The notes: generated by a model not told the origin, from the sequence alone. DNA of 64,000 nt from Denitromonas ohlonensis (GCF_007625205.1 NZ_VMNI01000015.1:172306-236305), one strand, 5' to 3'. Numbered from the stretch's first letter, positions 18,461 to 27,179 are shown. Translations and numbers: made by a program.

Positions 18461-18568
18461 GCTGTGCTCCTGAAGTCATTTATCGAGGTGGACACAGCTT
18501 AGGGGCGCACTTATCCTGTTGAAAAGTAAGCACAAATTGGTCTGGTAGGTACTTATTGGTCTATCTTG
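18461..18568. promoter_or_regulatory. Divergent control region, SDR / HxlR
   Basis: A 108-bp AT-rich gap. It contains an imperfect inverted repeat with ACTT and AAGT arms about 11 bases apart (18512-18530 region) and two direct TTGGTCT copies just upstream of the HxlR start. Such features suit binding by an HxlR dimer and autoregulation. Inference from layout. Confidence 0.4.
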
Positions 18569-18928
18569 ATGAATTCAAACGATAAAAAAATGCCCCGCCG
18601 TGTCGCCCCGGCCCGTAGTGCCCACATGGTCGAAGCCATCTTCGGCTGCAAATGGTCGCTCACGGTCTACCAGCTCCTCAAGAACGGCACCAAGCGCCCC
18701 GGCGAAATGGTGCGCAGTGTCGACGGCCTCACCACCAAAGTGCTCAATGACTGCCTGCGCCGCAACCTCGAATTCGGCATCCTCGAACGCAAGGCCTTCA
18801 ACGAAGTGCCGCCGCGCGTCGAGTACGCGGTAACCCCCATGGGCGAGAAATTCATCCAGGTGCTCGATGCGCTCGAAGCCTTGCAGGACGAGATCAATGC
18901 CTCGTCTGCCGAGGCCGACCCCCGCTAG
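18569..18928 (+). CDS. HxlR-type winged-helix regulator
   Basis: 119 residues from ATG 18569 (a TTG directly before and an ATG at 18590 are alternatives). The HxlR core is clear: FGCKWSLTVYQLLKNGTKRPGE, LTTKVLNDCLRRN, then EFGILERKAFNEVPPRVEYAVTPMGE. The C in FGCKW sits where redox- or electrophile-sensing HxlR proteins (YodB, HypR, QorR) often carry a sensing cysteine. It probably controls the divergent SDR-cupin genes, possibly in response to quinones or aldehydes; that is inferred. Confidence 0.88.
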   Translation: MNSNDKKMPRRVAPARSAHMVEAIFGCKWSLTVYQLLKNGTKRPGEMVRSVDGLTTKVLNDCLRRNLEFGILERKAFNEVPPRVEYAVTPMGEKFIQVLDALEALQDEINASSAEADPR

Positions 18929-19050
18929 CCCGAATTGCTCGCCGCGAGTGAGGATTCTTTCGCCAGCGCGAGCCACGCGGGCTGGTACGATACCCACCTG
19001 CTGTGGCAACCCACTGAGCACCCGCGCCGCGCAGCGAGACCGCGCCTTCG

Positions 19051-20346
19051 ATGAAAAAATTCTTCAAACGCTTCGCCCGTTCGGCTCTCGGCCCGCTGGT
19101 CCACTGGCTCCCGGCCAGTTGGCGCTTTGCGGCCTACAGCCGGGCGATTCGCTGCGAAACACAGCTGCCGGCCAAGATCGTCTTCAAGCTGGCCGAAACC
19201 CGCGAAGAACTCGAAGCCTGTTTCCATCTGCTCCACGAAGCCTATGTCGAGGCCGGCTTCATGAAGCCCGACGCCTCCGGCCTGCGCGCCACGGTCTATC
19301 ACGCCCTGCCCACCACCTCGACGCTGCTGTGCCGCTCGGGCGACCGGGTCGTGGCCACTGTGTCGCTGGTGCGCGAAAGCGCCATGGGCTTTCCCATGCA
19401 GCGCATTTTCGACATCGCCGCCATCCGCGAAGCCGGCGGCAATATCGCCGAAGTGTCAGCGCTCGCCATCGACCGCCGCTTCCGCTCGGCCAGCGGGCGC
19501 ATTCTGCTGCCGCTGCTCAAGTTCATGTATGAATACGCCACCCGGCAGTTCGACGCGCGCCACCTGGTCATCGCCGTCAATCCGCGTCATATCGGGTTTT
19601 ACGAGGCCATCCTGTGCTTCCGCCGCCTCAAGCAGAGCCCCGTCGCCCACTACGATTTCGTCAACGGCGCGCCCGCCGTCGGCGCCCATCTCGACCTGGG
19701 CTCGGCGCCCACCGTCTTCCGGCGGCGCTACCACGGCCTGCCACCCGAAAAAAACCTGCACCACTACTTCACCAGCGCCAGCCTGCCCAATACCCAGTGG
19801 CCCACCAAGCGCTTCTACACCACCACCGACCCGGTCATGACGCCGGCGCTGATCGACCACTTTTTCAACGAACGCACCCAGGCCTTCGCCACCTTGCGCC
19901 TGCGCGAGCTCATGCTGCTGCACTCGATCTACGATCTGCCCGAATACAAGAGCGTGCTGCCGCCGGTGCCCGACGATGCCCCGCGCTCGGAGATGCGCCG
20001 CCGAACCCACCGCCGCTTCTCGGTCCGCTGCCCCGGGGAATTCTCCACCCGCCAGCTCGGCATCCGTCGCAACTTCGAACTCACCGTGTTCGAATGCTCC
20101 GCCACCGGTTTTCGCGTCCACAGCACCAGCCGGCTGCCGGCCGGCAGCACCGGCACGGTCATCCTCGAGCTGGGCGCCGCCGACTGGAGCGTGATGCGCG
20201 TCACCGTCCTGCGCCTCGGCTCGCAAGACCGCCACATCGCCCTGATCCGCATCGACCATGACGATCTGGCCTGGCGCAAGTTTGTCGGCGCGCTGGGCAA
20301 GGCGAGCACGCATGGCGATCTGGAAGAAGCGACCCGCTTCGTGTAA
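19051..20346 (+). CDS. FeeM-like N-acyl amino acid synthase domain fused to PilZ
   Basis: 431 residues. Residues about 40-220 form a GNAT-type acyltransferase resembling the FeeM / autoinducer-synthase group (EACFHLLHEAYVEAGFM, ISALAIDRRF-like VSALAIDRRFRSASG, LVIAVNPRHIGFYEAI). FeeM enzymes join an acyl chain from acyl-ACP to tyrosine or another amino acid. Residues about 312-420 form a PilZ domain: the arginine motif in RRRTHRRFSV and an ECSATG segment matching (D/N)xSxxG with Glu at the first position. The fusion predicts an acyl-lipid synthase controlled by c-di-GMP. Related acyltransferases also occur with PEP-CTERM systems. No partner genes adjoin it. Confidence 0.75.
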   Translation: MKKFFKRFARSALGPLVHWLPASWRFAAYSRAIRCETQLPAKIVFKLAETREELEACFHLLHEAYVEAGFMKPDASGLRATVYHALPTTSTLLCRSGDRVVATVSLVRESAMGFPMQRIFDIAAIREAGGNIAEVSALAIDRRFRSASGRILLPLLKFMYEYATRQFDARHLVIAVNPRHIGFYEAILCFRRLKQSPVAHYDFVNGAPAVGAHLDLGSAPTVFRRRYHGLPPEKNLHHYFTSASLPNTQWPTKRFYTTTDPVMTPALIDHFFNERTQAFATLRLRELMLLHSIYDLPEYKSVLPPVPDDAPRSEMRRRTHRRFSVRCPGEFSTRQLGIRRNFELTVFECSATGFRVHSTSRLPAGSTGTVILELGAADWSVMRVTVLRLGSQDRHIALIRIDHDDLAWRKFVGALGKASTHGDLEEATRFV

Positions 20347-20411
20347 CCCAGCAACGAGCCACGCGCCGGCACCCTGGCACGGCGACGCGCGGGTGACATG
20401 CCATGCGGTGT

Positions 20412-20460
20412 GCGCAGCGAAGCCCAAGCGTTGGTGACTCTGCATGTTGGGGGCTCTTCG
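20412..20460. repeat. Degenerate palindromic repeat, same family as 54563-54653
   Basis: GCGCAGCGAAGCCCAA (20412-20427) and TGTTGGGGGCTCTTCG (20445-20460) are inverted arms that match the well-kept palindrome downstream of murB, with an interrupted right arm and a shorter loop. It fills the gap between the FeeM-PilZ and sigma-factor genes, which converge here. Confidence 0.5.
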
Positions 20461-20484
20461 ACCGTCCACGCGGTGCGAATTCGG

Positions 20485-21063
20485 TCAGGCACACCCCTCG
20501 TCGCAATCATCGGAGGACCGACGATGATAGTCACTCACCAGGCCGTCTTTCATCTCCACATGACAGCACGCAAGAAGCCGCGCCTTGAGCATGTGGCGTC
20601 CGCGCGCAGCCCGGCTCTTGATCGCCGACACCGATACGCCCTGCTCCTGGGCCAGCGCGCGCAGCGGCCGGCCTTCCAGTTCCGTGGCGAGCAAGGTCTC
20701 CCGGTAGTGTGGCGGCAGCTGGTCGATGAACGCACGCAGGCAGGACGACAGATCGGTGTGCAGTTGCAGCCCGTCCGCGTCGGCGCTGATCGCCAGATCC
20801 TCGTCCAGCGCGTCGGTCGCCACCCCCCGGTGACGAAAATAATCGGCCACCCCGGTACGTGCCGCTGCGTAGAGCCACCCGCTCAGGTTCTCGATTGACC
20901 GCCCGGCCTGCTGCGAGACGATGGCCTTGACGAACACGTCCTGCAACACGTCGTCAACCTGCGCGGCGTCGGGCAGCCGCCTGCGCAAATAGCTGCGCAG
21001 GCTTTGCTGCAAGACCACAAAGGCGTCTTCGAGCGCGCCGTTTGCCGGCTTCATCCGCGCCAT
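20485..21063 (-). CDS. ECF-type RNA polymerase sigma factor (SigZ-like)
   Basis: 192 residues from ATG 21063; a TTG at 21078 is the alternative. Sigma region 2 is seen in LRRRLPDAAQVDDVLQDVFV and ENLSGWLYAAARTGVADYFR; region 4 in LPPHYRETLLATELEG and QGVSVSAIKSRAARGRHML. After region 4 comes a tail with ACCHVEM and DDCDEGCA, four cysteines in 30 residues, as in SigZ-type factors. The gene starts two bases after the stop of the ArsI-like gene, so the two are co-translated. No anti-sigma gene is seen. Metal or metalloid sensing by the tail is a reasonable guess, not shown. Confidence 0.82.
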   Translation of the reverse strand: MARMKPANGALEDAFVVLQQSLRSYLRRRLPDAAQVDDVLQDVFVKAIVSQQAGRSIENLSGWLYAAARTGVADYFRHRGVATDALDEDLAISADADGLQLHTDLSSCLRAFIDQLPPHYRETLLATELEGRPLRALAQEQGVSVSAIKSRAARGRHMLKARLLACCHVEMKDGLVSDYHRRSSDDCDEGCA

Positions 21064-21065
21064 GC

Positions 21066-21572
21066 TCAGCCGCAGCAAGACCCGCCGGCCGCGGTCGTGG
21101 CCTCAGACGCGCAGCATCCGGCCTCGGTCGGCGCATCGGCGGCCGCGGACACACTCCGCGGCGCGCAGCAGTCCCCCGTCTTGGCAAGCCTGCCGCCGCC
21201 GAAGGTCTCGGTATCGGCCATGCTCAGAAAGTGTTCCCAGGCAATACCCTGGGGGTCGACGACCCAGTGCTTTTCACTCCTGGCGTAGCAGCAGGCTGCC
21301 TCGCCCTGATCAAACAGGGCATCCGCCGACGCGTCACGGGCGTGCGCCTCAAGCGCGCTCAGCTCCTCGGGGTGCTCGGCCTGCATGCCAAAGTGATCCA
21401 CGCCGCTCGCCGCACCTCGCGACGAGATGGCGAAGTTGATGCGCGGATCGTCAAGCATCCATTTGGCGTAATCGGCCTTGTGTTTGCTCGGGCGCTGGCC
21501 AAACAGCTTGCTGTAGAAATCAATGTTCGCGGCGAGGTTGTCGACCGCGATATGGACATGGAAACGTTTCAT
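21066..21572 (-). CDS. ArsI/CadI family heavy-metal resistance metalloenzyme
   Basis: 168 residues from ATG 21572, with GGAG six bases upstream; an ATG at 21599 is less well placed. Vicinal-oxygen-chelate (glyoxalase-like) fold starting MKRFHVHIAVDNLAANIDFY, with LDDPRINFAISSRG, GVDHFGMQAE and WEHFLSMADTETFG. This matches ArsI/CadI proteins, among them the C-As lyase that demethylates trivalent organoarsenicals. The tail holds three CC pairs (GDCCAP, AGCCAS, GSCCG), consistent with metalloid binding. Cytoplasmic. Forms a two-gene unit with the SigZ-like sigma factor; no arsR, arsB or arsC is present nearby. Confidence 0.85.
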   Translation of the reverse strand: MKRFHVHIAVDNLAANIDFYSKLFGQRPSKHKADYAKWMLDDPRINFAISSRGAASGVDHFGMQAEHPEELSALEAHARDASADALFDQGEAACCYARSEKHWVVDPQGIAWEHFLSMADTETFGGGRLAKTGDCCAPRSVSAAADAPTEAGCCASEATTAAGGSCCG

Positions 21573-21736
21573 TTTCGACTCCAGAGTGTGTTCCGACATG
21601 CATCGAAGGGTCGATACACCGGTATAGACGCGAAAAACAGGAAATGGTCGCAAAGACTTTCTCCGGCCATCCGGCTGGCAAGATCGCGCTTCAACAACCA
21701 TGATGAAGGCAAGCTCCCCCAACCCTGGCCAAACCC

Positions 21737-22153
21737 ATGTCCTCAACCCTGTTCGACCGCCTGTGCCACCCCACAGCGCAATCCCGCTCGGCCCGCACTG
21801 TCGAGGTCTTCGGCTGGATTCTGCTGCTGGAAGCGCCGCTGATCCTGTTCGCGCCGCATTGGGTGGCGGGCGTGTTGCAGTTGCCAGCGCTGAGCGATCA
21901 GGCGGCGAATTACTTTCGCCTGGTGGGGCTGCTGGTGGGTGGCCTGGGGATGTTGTATGTGGTGAGCGGGCGACTGGACGCGCGGGGTTTTGTGTTTGCG
22001 TCGCTGCTCGACCGGCCACTGGTGCCCTTCATCATGGCGGCGCTGTGGGGGTTCGGGATCGTGCCGGGGCCGCTGGCGCTGTTCTTTGCGGTGTCGGATG
22101 GGGCGAGTTTTTTGTGGACGCTGTCGGCGTGGCGAGCGGAGCGGCGCACCTAG
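21737..22153 (+). CDS. Four-helix membrane protein, unknown function
   Basis: 138 residues with four hydrophobic segments at about 24-46, 58-78, 87-105 and 108-128. Soluble N-terminus of about 20 residues; no recognisable motif beyond LVGLLVGGLGMLYVVSGRLDARG, which recalls small uncharacterised inner-membrane proteins. Divergent from the ArsI gene with a 164-bp gap and 126 bp before the DUF1275 gene on the same strand. I cannot name the family. Confidence 0.6.
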   Translation: MSSTLFDRLCHPTAQSRSARTVEVFGWILLLEAPLILFAPHWVAGVLQLPALSDQAANYFRLVGLLVGGLGMLYVVSGRLDARGFVFASLLDRPLVPFIMAALWGFGIVPGPLALFFAVSDGASFLWTLSAWRAERRT

Positions 22154-22279
22154 ATCGCTGGCGTGCGAAAATCCGGCTCGACGTCCGGGCGCTCGGGACG
22201 ACGCCATCCTGGCACCCCCGGCCCACACGCCTGGCCCGCTGACCACCCCGACAAAACGCCATCCCCCCGTCCAACCCAC

Positions 22280-23020
22280 ATGCCCATTCATTACGCACGC
22301 AGCCTGACCAGCCACAGTCGATCCAGCCGTACCGACAAGCACCTGGGCCTTGCACTGGCCTTTGTGGCCGGCGCGGCCAATGCGGGGGCGTTTCTGGCCG
22401 TTCAGCGCTATACCTCGCACATGACGGGCATCGTGTCATCGATGGCCGACGATATCGTGCTCGGTGAATTTGGTCTCGCGCTCGGCGCCCTCGGCGCCTT
22501 GCTGTCCTTCCTGGCCGGCGCGATGGTGTCCACCCTGATGATCAACTTCGCCCGGCGACATGCCTTGCGCAGCCGCTACGCCTTGCCGCTGCTGCTCGAA
22601 GCCGCCCTGTTTCTGCTCTTTGGCTTGCTCGGCGCGAGCCTGTCGACGCTCAAGGGGCTGTTCGTGCCGATGACGGTGATGCTGCTGTGCTTCACCATGG
22701 GTTTGCAGAACGCGGTGATCACCAAGCTGTCGGGGTCGGTGATCCGCACCACACACCTCACCGGGGTCATCACCGACCTGGGCATCGAACTGGGCAAGCT
22801 CGTGTACTGGAACCGCGCCAGCGAACACGACGAACACGCTGTCGTTGCCGATCGGGCCCGGCTGGCAACCCTGGCCATGCTCTGCCTGTTCTTCCTGGTC
22901 GGCGGCATCCTTGGCGCGTTCGGCTTCAAGCACATCGGCTATCTGGCCACCGTGCCGCTGGCCGGCATTCTGATCTTTTTGTCCGCCATCCCGGTACTCG
23001 ACGATCTACGCCGCGCCTGA
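22280..23020 (+). CDS. YoaK / DUF1275 family membrane protein
   Basis: 246 residues from ATG 22280; the upstream in-frame extension is proline-rich and unlike the family. About six hydrophobic segments. DUF1275 hallmarks: LALAFVAGAANAGAFLAVQRYTSHMTG at the start, CFTMGLQNAVITKLSG and IRTTHLTGVITDLGIELG in the middle. Members are inner-membrane proteins of unknown transport role. No clear functional link to its neighbours. Confidence 0.85.
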   Translation: MPIHYARSLTSHSRSSRTDKHLGLALAFVAGAANAGAFLAVQRYTSHMTGIVSSMADDIVLGEFGLALGALGALLSFLAGAMVSTLMINFARRHALRSRYALPLLLEAALFLLFGLLGASLSTLKGLFVPMTVMLLCFTMGLQNAVITKLSGSVIRTTHLTGVITDLGIELGKLVYWNRASEHDEHAVVADRARLATLAMLCLFFLVGGILGAFGFKHIGYLATVPLAGILIFLSAIPVLDDLRRA

Positions 23021-23157
23021 CAGCCCCGCACGGGTCGGGGCCCGACACAGCGCGTCGGCCAAAAAGTCGAAGCGCCTTCCGCCATCGGTGCTGGAACAAG
23101 GCGCGGCGGATGCGCTGCGCTTATCCGCCGTTCCCAATATCGTCGGGGCGCAGTCGC

Positions 23158-24237
23158 TCAGACCGTCAGCGCCGCGTAGTCGTTTTCGGTTGGCAGGCCT
23201 TGCACGGCCCAGAAGCGGCCGGTGGCGGGCTGCATGATGACGGCGCCACAGGTTTCCATGTCGAGCGGCGGGGTGGCGCGCACGCAGATGGTGGGGTCGC
23301 GGGTGAGGGCCATGAGCGCCTGCGGCGTGAGGCCGCCGGCGCTGAGCAGGGACTGGCCGCGGGCGAGGCGGGCTTCGCTGGAGGCTTGCGATGCGGGTGC
23401 ACGCGGGCGGCAGCGGCGCAGGGTGTCGGGCATCAGGCAGTGATTGCTGTGCACCAGCGCGTCGGCGCCACTGCGGGTGACATGGCAGTGGCCCGGCATG
23501 GCTTCAACGTTGACGCCGTTACCGTGTTTGTCGAAGAGCTGGAAGTTGTGGGCGCCCATGAGCGTGGCCTCGGTGATGCAGGCCAGCGCGGCGTCGAGAT
23601 CGGTTTGCTGGAGCGCCTTGCGCACCACAAACGGCCAGCTGACGCCGATCTGCCCCTCGGCGCCAAGCAGGTTGGTGATGCCGATGGCGATGCCGGCATC
23701 GTTCATGCCGATCATGCCAATGCAGCCGGTGAGGCTGAAGGCCATGAAGGCAGGGGCGTGATCGGGGCGGCCGTGCAGCAGCACAACATAGGGCTTGGAG
23801 CCGGCATGCATGTCCCAGGTCTGGCCAAAGAAGCCCTTACCGTCGACGCTGAGCCGGTCGGGGATGATGAAGGCGGTGCAGTCGTCCTCGACCTTCTCGG
23901 TGACGCCGTGACTGCCGCCGCGGGCATAGACGAGGTCGATGAAATCGGTGAAGCCGTTGGTGATGATCAGCTCGGCCACGCTGAGCCCGGTGGCTTCGGC
24001 GATGCCGGACAACTCCATGGCCAGCTCCGGCGCGTAGGCGACATGCGCCTCGACGCAGGCTTCGGCCAGCGCCAGCACGGCGGCGCGATCCATGGCGTGA
24101 CCGGTCCAGATTTCACTGCCCGCCAGCGCGACACGTTCGGCGGAGTAGCGGCGGATGTCATCGCGAAAGGCCTGGCCGTGGGCGAGGCCCATCTGGCGCG
24201 GCGAACCGGCGAGCGGGATCACGCGTGGCACGCTCAT
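23158..24237 (-). CDS. C45-type autoproteolytic acyltransferase/hydrolase
   Basis: 359 residues, Ntn-hydrolase superfamily related to acyl-CoA:6-aminopenicillanate acyltransferase. The N-terminal propeptide-like part has GSPRQMGLAHGQAF; the presumed autocleavage and nucleophile site is EDDCTAFII (cysteine at about residue 119), followed by GQTWDM, MAFSLTGCIGMIGMNDAGIAIGI and VNVEAMPG, all conserved in the C45/AAT family. Such enzymes transfer or hydrolyse acyl groups on amines. Its first four bases overlap the end of the upstream aminotransferase gene, so they form a two-gene operon. Substrate unknown. Confidence 0.82.
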   Translation of the reverse strand: MSVPRVIPLAGSPRQMGLAHGQAFRDDIRRYSAERVALAGSEIWTGHAMDRAAVLALAEACVEAHVAYAPELAMELSGIAEATGLSVAELIITNGFTDFIDLVYARGGSHGVTEKVEDDCTAFIIPDRLSVDGKGFFGQTWDMHAGSKPYVVLLHGRPDHAPAFMAFSLTGCIGMIGMNDAGIAIGITNLLGAEGQIGVSWPFVVRKALQQTDLDAALACITEATLMGAHNFQLFDKHGNGVNVEAMPGHCHVTRSGADALVHSNHCLMPDTLRRCRPRAPASQASSEARLARGQSLLSAGGLTPQALMALTRDPTICVRATPPLDMETCGAVIMQPATGRFWAVQGLPTENDYAALTV

Positions 24238-25580
24238 GCCAAACTCGCTTTGGCCGCGACGATGCCTTCGGCGAGCACGGCCATGCCTTCGTCGATCTGT
24301 TCATCCGTGATGTTGAGCGCCGGCAGGAAGCGCAGGCAGTTGGCATGCAGCCCGGCGCGCAGGGTAATCAGGCCGCGCTTGAGGTTTTCGGCATTGATGG
24401 CGTTGGTCAGTTCGGGGTCAGGCGTGCGGTGGGTGGTGCTCTTGACCAGCTCCATGGCCAGCATGGGGCCGAGGCCGCGCACCTCGCCGATGATGTCGGG
24501 GAAGGTCGATTGCAGGCCCTCCAGGTGCGCGCGCAGGCGCTGACCGACCTGCACCGCGCGCGTCTGGAAGGCGTCGGAGGTGAGTGTGTCGAGCGCGACC
24601 ATCGCCGCGGCGCAGGCCACCGGATTGCCGCTGTAGGTGCCGCCCAGGCCACCGGGGTGGGGCGCGTCCATGATCTCGGCGCGGCCGGTGACCGCGGCCA
24701 GCGGCATGCCGGCGGCGAGCGATTTGCCGCACACCAGCAGGTCGGGCACGAGGTCGTAGTGTTCGACCGCAAACAGCTTGCCGGTGCGGCCCATGCCGGC
24801 CTGCACTTCGTCGGCCACATAGAGCATGCCGTGTTCGGTGCAACGCGCGCGCAAATGCGCGGCAAAGCGCGGCGGCAGCGGCAGGAAGCCGCCCTCGCCC
24901 TGCACCGTCTCCACCACCACGGCGGCCACTGCTGGCGGCGCGACCTGAGCGATCAGCGCATGGTCGAACTGTTCGATGCACAGGTCGATGTAGACGTCTT
25001 CACTCATGCCGGCGGGGCGGCGATACAGATTGGGGAAAGGCAGGCGATAGATCTCGGCCGGGAAGGGGCCAAAGCCCTGCTTGAACAGCGCGTACTTACT
25101 GGTCATGCCCATGGTCATGTTGCTGCGGCCATGATAGGCGCCCTCGAACACGATCAGGGCTTGCCGGCCGGTGTAGGCGCGGGCGATTTTCACCGCCGCC
25201 TCGACCGCTTCGGCGCCGCTGTTGAGCAGCGTGGTTTTTTTGGCAAAGTCGCCGGGCACCAAGGTGTTCAGACGCTCACACACGTCCACGTAGGGCGCGT
25301 AGGTGGCGACAATCGAACACATGTGGATGAGCTGCTCGGCCTGTGTTCGGATCGCCTCCACCACCTCGGCCGGGCTGTGGCCCACCGCCAGCGTGCCGAT
25401 ACCGCCGGCGAAGTCGATGTAGGTGTTGCCGTCCACATCGGTGACGGTCGCGCCTTCCCCGCTGGCCACGGCGATACCGGTCAGCCGGGCGGCGCCGCGC
25501 GAGACGGCCGCATCGCGACGCGCCACCAGGGCGCGACTCTCAGGACCCGGAATTTCAGTTTTCAGCACAATCGATGACAT
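24234..25580 (-). CDS. gabT: Class III aminotransferase, 4-aminobutyrate transaminase type
   Basis: 448 residues, PLP-dependent omega-aminotransferase of the class III family. Motifs in order: DGNTYIDFAGGIGTLAVGHS, LLNSGAEAVEAAVKIAR, FEGAYHGRSNMTMGMT, VVVETVQGEGGF, YVADEVQAGMGRTG, and the PLP lysine about residue 286 in CGKSLAAGMPLAAVTGR. The GabT assignment follows overall similarity; other omega-amino substrates such as putrescine or beta-alanine are possible. Co-transcribed with the C45 acyltransferase by an ATGA overlap, which hints at a joint role in amine or N-acyl-amino-acid use. No gabD is nearby. Confidence 0.82.
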   Translation of the reverse strand: MSSIVLKTEIPGPESRALVARRDAAVSRGAARLTGIAVASGEGATVTDVDGNTYIDFAGGIGTLAVGHSPAEVVEAIRTQAEQLIHMCSIVATYAPYVDVCERLNTLVPGDFAKKTTLLNSGAEAVEAAVKIARAYTGRQALIVFEGAYHGRSNMTMGMTSKYALFKQGFGPFPAEIYRLPFPNLYRRPAGMSEDVYIDLCIEQFDHALIAQVAPPAVAAVVVETVQGEGGFLPLPPRFAAHLRARCTEHGMLYVADEVQAGMGRTGKLFAVEHYDLVPDLLVCGKSLAAGMPLAAVTGRAEIMDAPHPGGLGGTYSGNPVACAAAMVALDTLTSDAFQTRAVQVGQRLRAHLEGLQSTFPDIIGEVRGLGPMLAMELVKSTTHRTPDPELTNAINAENLKRGLITLRAGLHANCLRFLPALNITDEQIDEGMAVLAEGIVAAKASLA

Positions 25581-25695
25581 GGATCTCTCTCGGTTTCACC
25601 CCGGCGGGGCGGCACGCCCGACCGCCGTCGTACGTCGCTCAGAGTAAGCGCAGGGGCGGGGGCGGCGTCAAGCGCAGAATGCCGCATCCGCCGGT

Positions 25696-26919
25696 CTACA
25701 CGGTGTCCGGAAACCTCGACGCCTGCTCCAGCCACGATGCCCCGGTCGGTGCCGGCGCCTGGCCATCCACGTCGACCCGGTTGCGACCGTTTCGCTTGGC
25801 GCGATAGAGCGCGGCATCGGCGCGGGTCATCAGCGAGGCCACGCTGTCACCGGCGATCAAGGTCGCCAGGCCCACGCTCACCGAGAGGTCAAGCTCCCCG
25901 CGCGACGCCAGCGTGACCGGCGTGCTGGCCACCAAGGCCCGCAGCCGCTCTGCCACCGCCAACGCCTCCTCGGCACCAGCGCCGTTCATGGCCACCATGA
26001 ACTCCTCACCCCCCACCCGGCCGACCACGTCGGACTCGCGCACCGTGTCTTCACACAGCTGCGCAAATCGACACAAGGCGATATCGCCACCCGGGTGGCC
26101 GAAACGGTCATTGACCTGCTTGAAGTGATCCAGATCGAGCGCCATCAGCGTGAACGGATAGCCGTTGCGACTGGCCGAGGCGACCATCACCCGAAGTCGC
26201 TCCAGAAAATCGCGGCGATTGCTGACGCCGGTCAGGCTGTCGCGCGTGGCCAGCGTCTTGAGCCGGTGCCCGACCCGTTCGGTATCGAGCAGGACCACCC
26301 CAAAGCCGTTGGTCAGCATGAGCAGAAACAGCGACAGGAAGGTCGCCACCTGGATGACATTGGCGTCGAGCAGCGCGAAGCCATTGCCCGGCCAACCGGC
26401 GAGCACGCCGCGCGTTGCCACCACCGCGGCCAGCAGCAAGGTGCTGCCGCCGATAAAGTACTGCAGCCGTGTGCGCTCGGGGCGCAGCCACACCAGCGCC
26501 CAGCCGGTCATCGCGAACAAGCCCGCCGAGAGCAGTGAGGCCACGACCACCCGATGCGCCGGATCGGCGCCACCGAGCAGATTGAGCGGATAGCGCACCG
26601 CCACCACCACCACCACCACGGCGATCAGCCAGCGCGGCAGGCGCCCGCGGGAAAACTGCCAGGCGGCCAGCGTCTCCAGCCCGAAGCCGGCCAGGAGCAA
26701 GGTGTTGCCGACCTCAATCGACCAGAAGCCGGAAATGCTGCCGCGCGCCCACAGCAAGGCCCAGGCGGCCGATTGCAACAGCTTCGACACCATCCACAGA
26801 TGCGAGACGCCGGCGTTGCGATCGTCCCGCACGAAGCGAAAGCTCACCAGCGTCAGGAAGAGCAAGAGATTGCCCAGGCCGAGCAGCAAGATGAGGGTTC
26901 GGATGTCCAGCGATGGCAT
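25696..26919 (-). CDS. Membrane-bound diguanylate cyclase
   Basis: 407 residues. The N-terminal 215 residues carry about seven hydrophobic segments (LILLLGLGNLLLFLTLVSF first; one contains a run of valines), a membrane sensor of unknown input. A GGDEF domain follows at about 225-390: SNRRDFLERL, MALDLDHFKQVNDRFGHPGGD and RVGGEEF, with an RESD I-site five residues before it. Both active site and inhibitory site look intact, so c-di-GMP synthesis with feedback control is expected. Single gene; 115 bp downstream gap to the aminotransferase start. Confidence 0.9.
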   Translation of the reverse strand: MPSLDIRTLILLLGLGNLLLFLTLVSFRFVRDDRNAGVSHLWMVSKLLQSAAWALLWARGSISGFWSIEVGNTLLLAGFGLETLAAWQFSRGRLPRWLIAVVVVVVAVRYPLNLLGGADPAHRVVVASLLSAGLFAMTGWALVWLRPERTRLQYFIGGSTLLLAAVVATRGVLAGWPGNGFALLDANVIQVATFLSLFLLMLTNGFGVVLLDTERVGHRLKTLATRDSLTGVSNRRDFLERLRVMVASASRNGYPFTLMALDLDHFKQVNDRFGHPGGDIALCRFAQLCEDTVRESDVVGRVGGEEFMVAMNGAGAEEALAVAERLRALVASTPVTLASRGELDLSVSVGLATLIAGDSVASLMTRADAALYRAKRNGRNRVDVDGQAPAPTGASWLEQASRFPDTV

Positions 26920-27179
26920 AGGCGTGACAATGCTTAAGACGAAGGTAGTACGCCTTCAACGGCCGTATTCGCGCCGGGTTGAACGACTTTGCAGCCAATG
27001 TTGCAAGACCTGCGCCCTGTGTCACGACATCCGCGCCGGGGGACCGCCGGGTGGTTGTGCCGCAGGGCGCACCGGTACAGGATGTCCACTTTCGTCCCAA
27101 GGTGGTCCGGATCCGCTATTTATCTTGACCCTGGCGCTGACCGACAATGTCAGCACACTCACCCACCGGAGACACGCAC
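26920..27179. other. Intergenic control region with interleaved inverted repeats
   Basis: A 260-bp gap between the divergent cyclase and cysteine-hydrolase genes. TGCGCCCTG (27011-27019) pairs with CAGGGCGCA (27063-27071), and GACATCC (27026-27032) pairs with GGATGTC (27080-27086); the arms alternate, which is a pseudoknot order in RNA. GGAG at 27168-27171 is the ribosome site for the ATG at 27180. A TTGACC at about 27125 is a weak -35 candidate. Function unproven. Confidence 0.3.

Noticed and set aside
22687..25577. Two long forward frames (618 and 450 codons)
   Set aside because: Both are antisense to the C45 and aminotransferase genes, which have strong motifs.
26595..26625. CACCACCAC tandem repeat
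   Set aside because: Encodes a valine run in a membrane helix of the cyclase on the other strand, not a repeat array or CRISPR.
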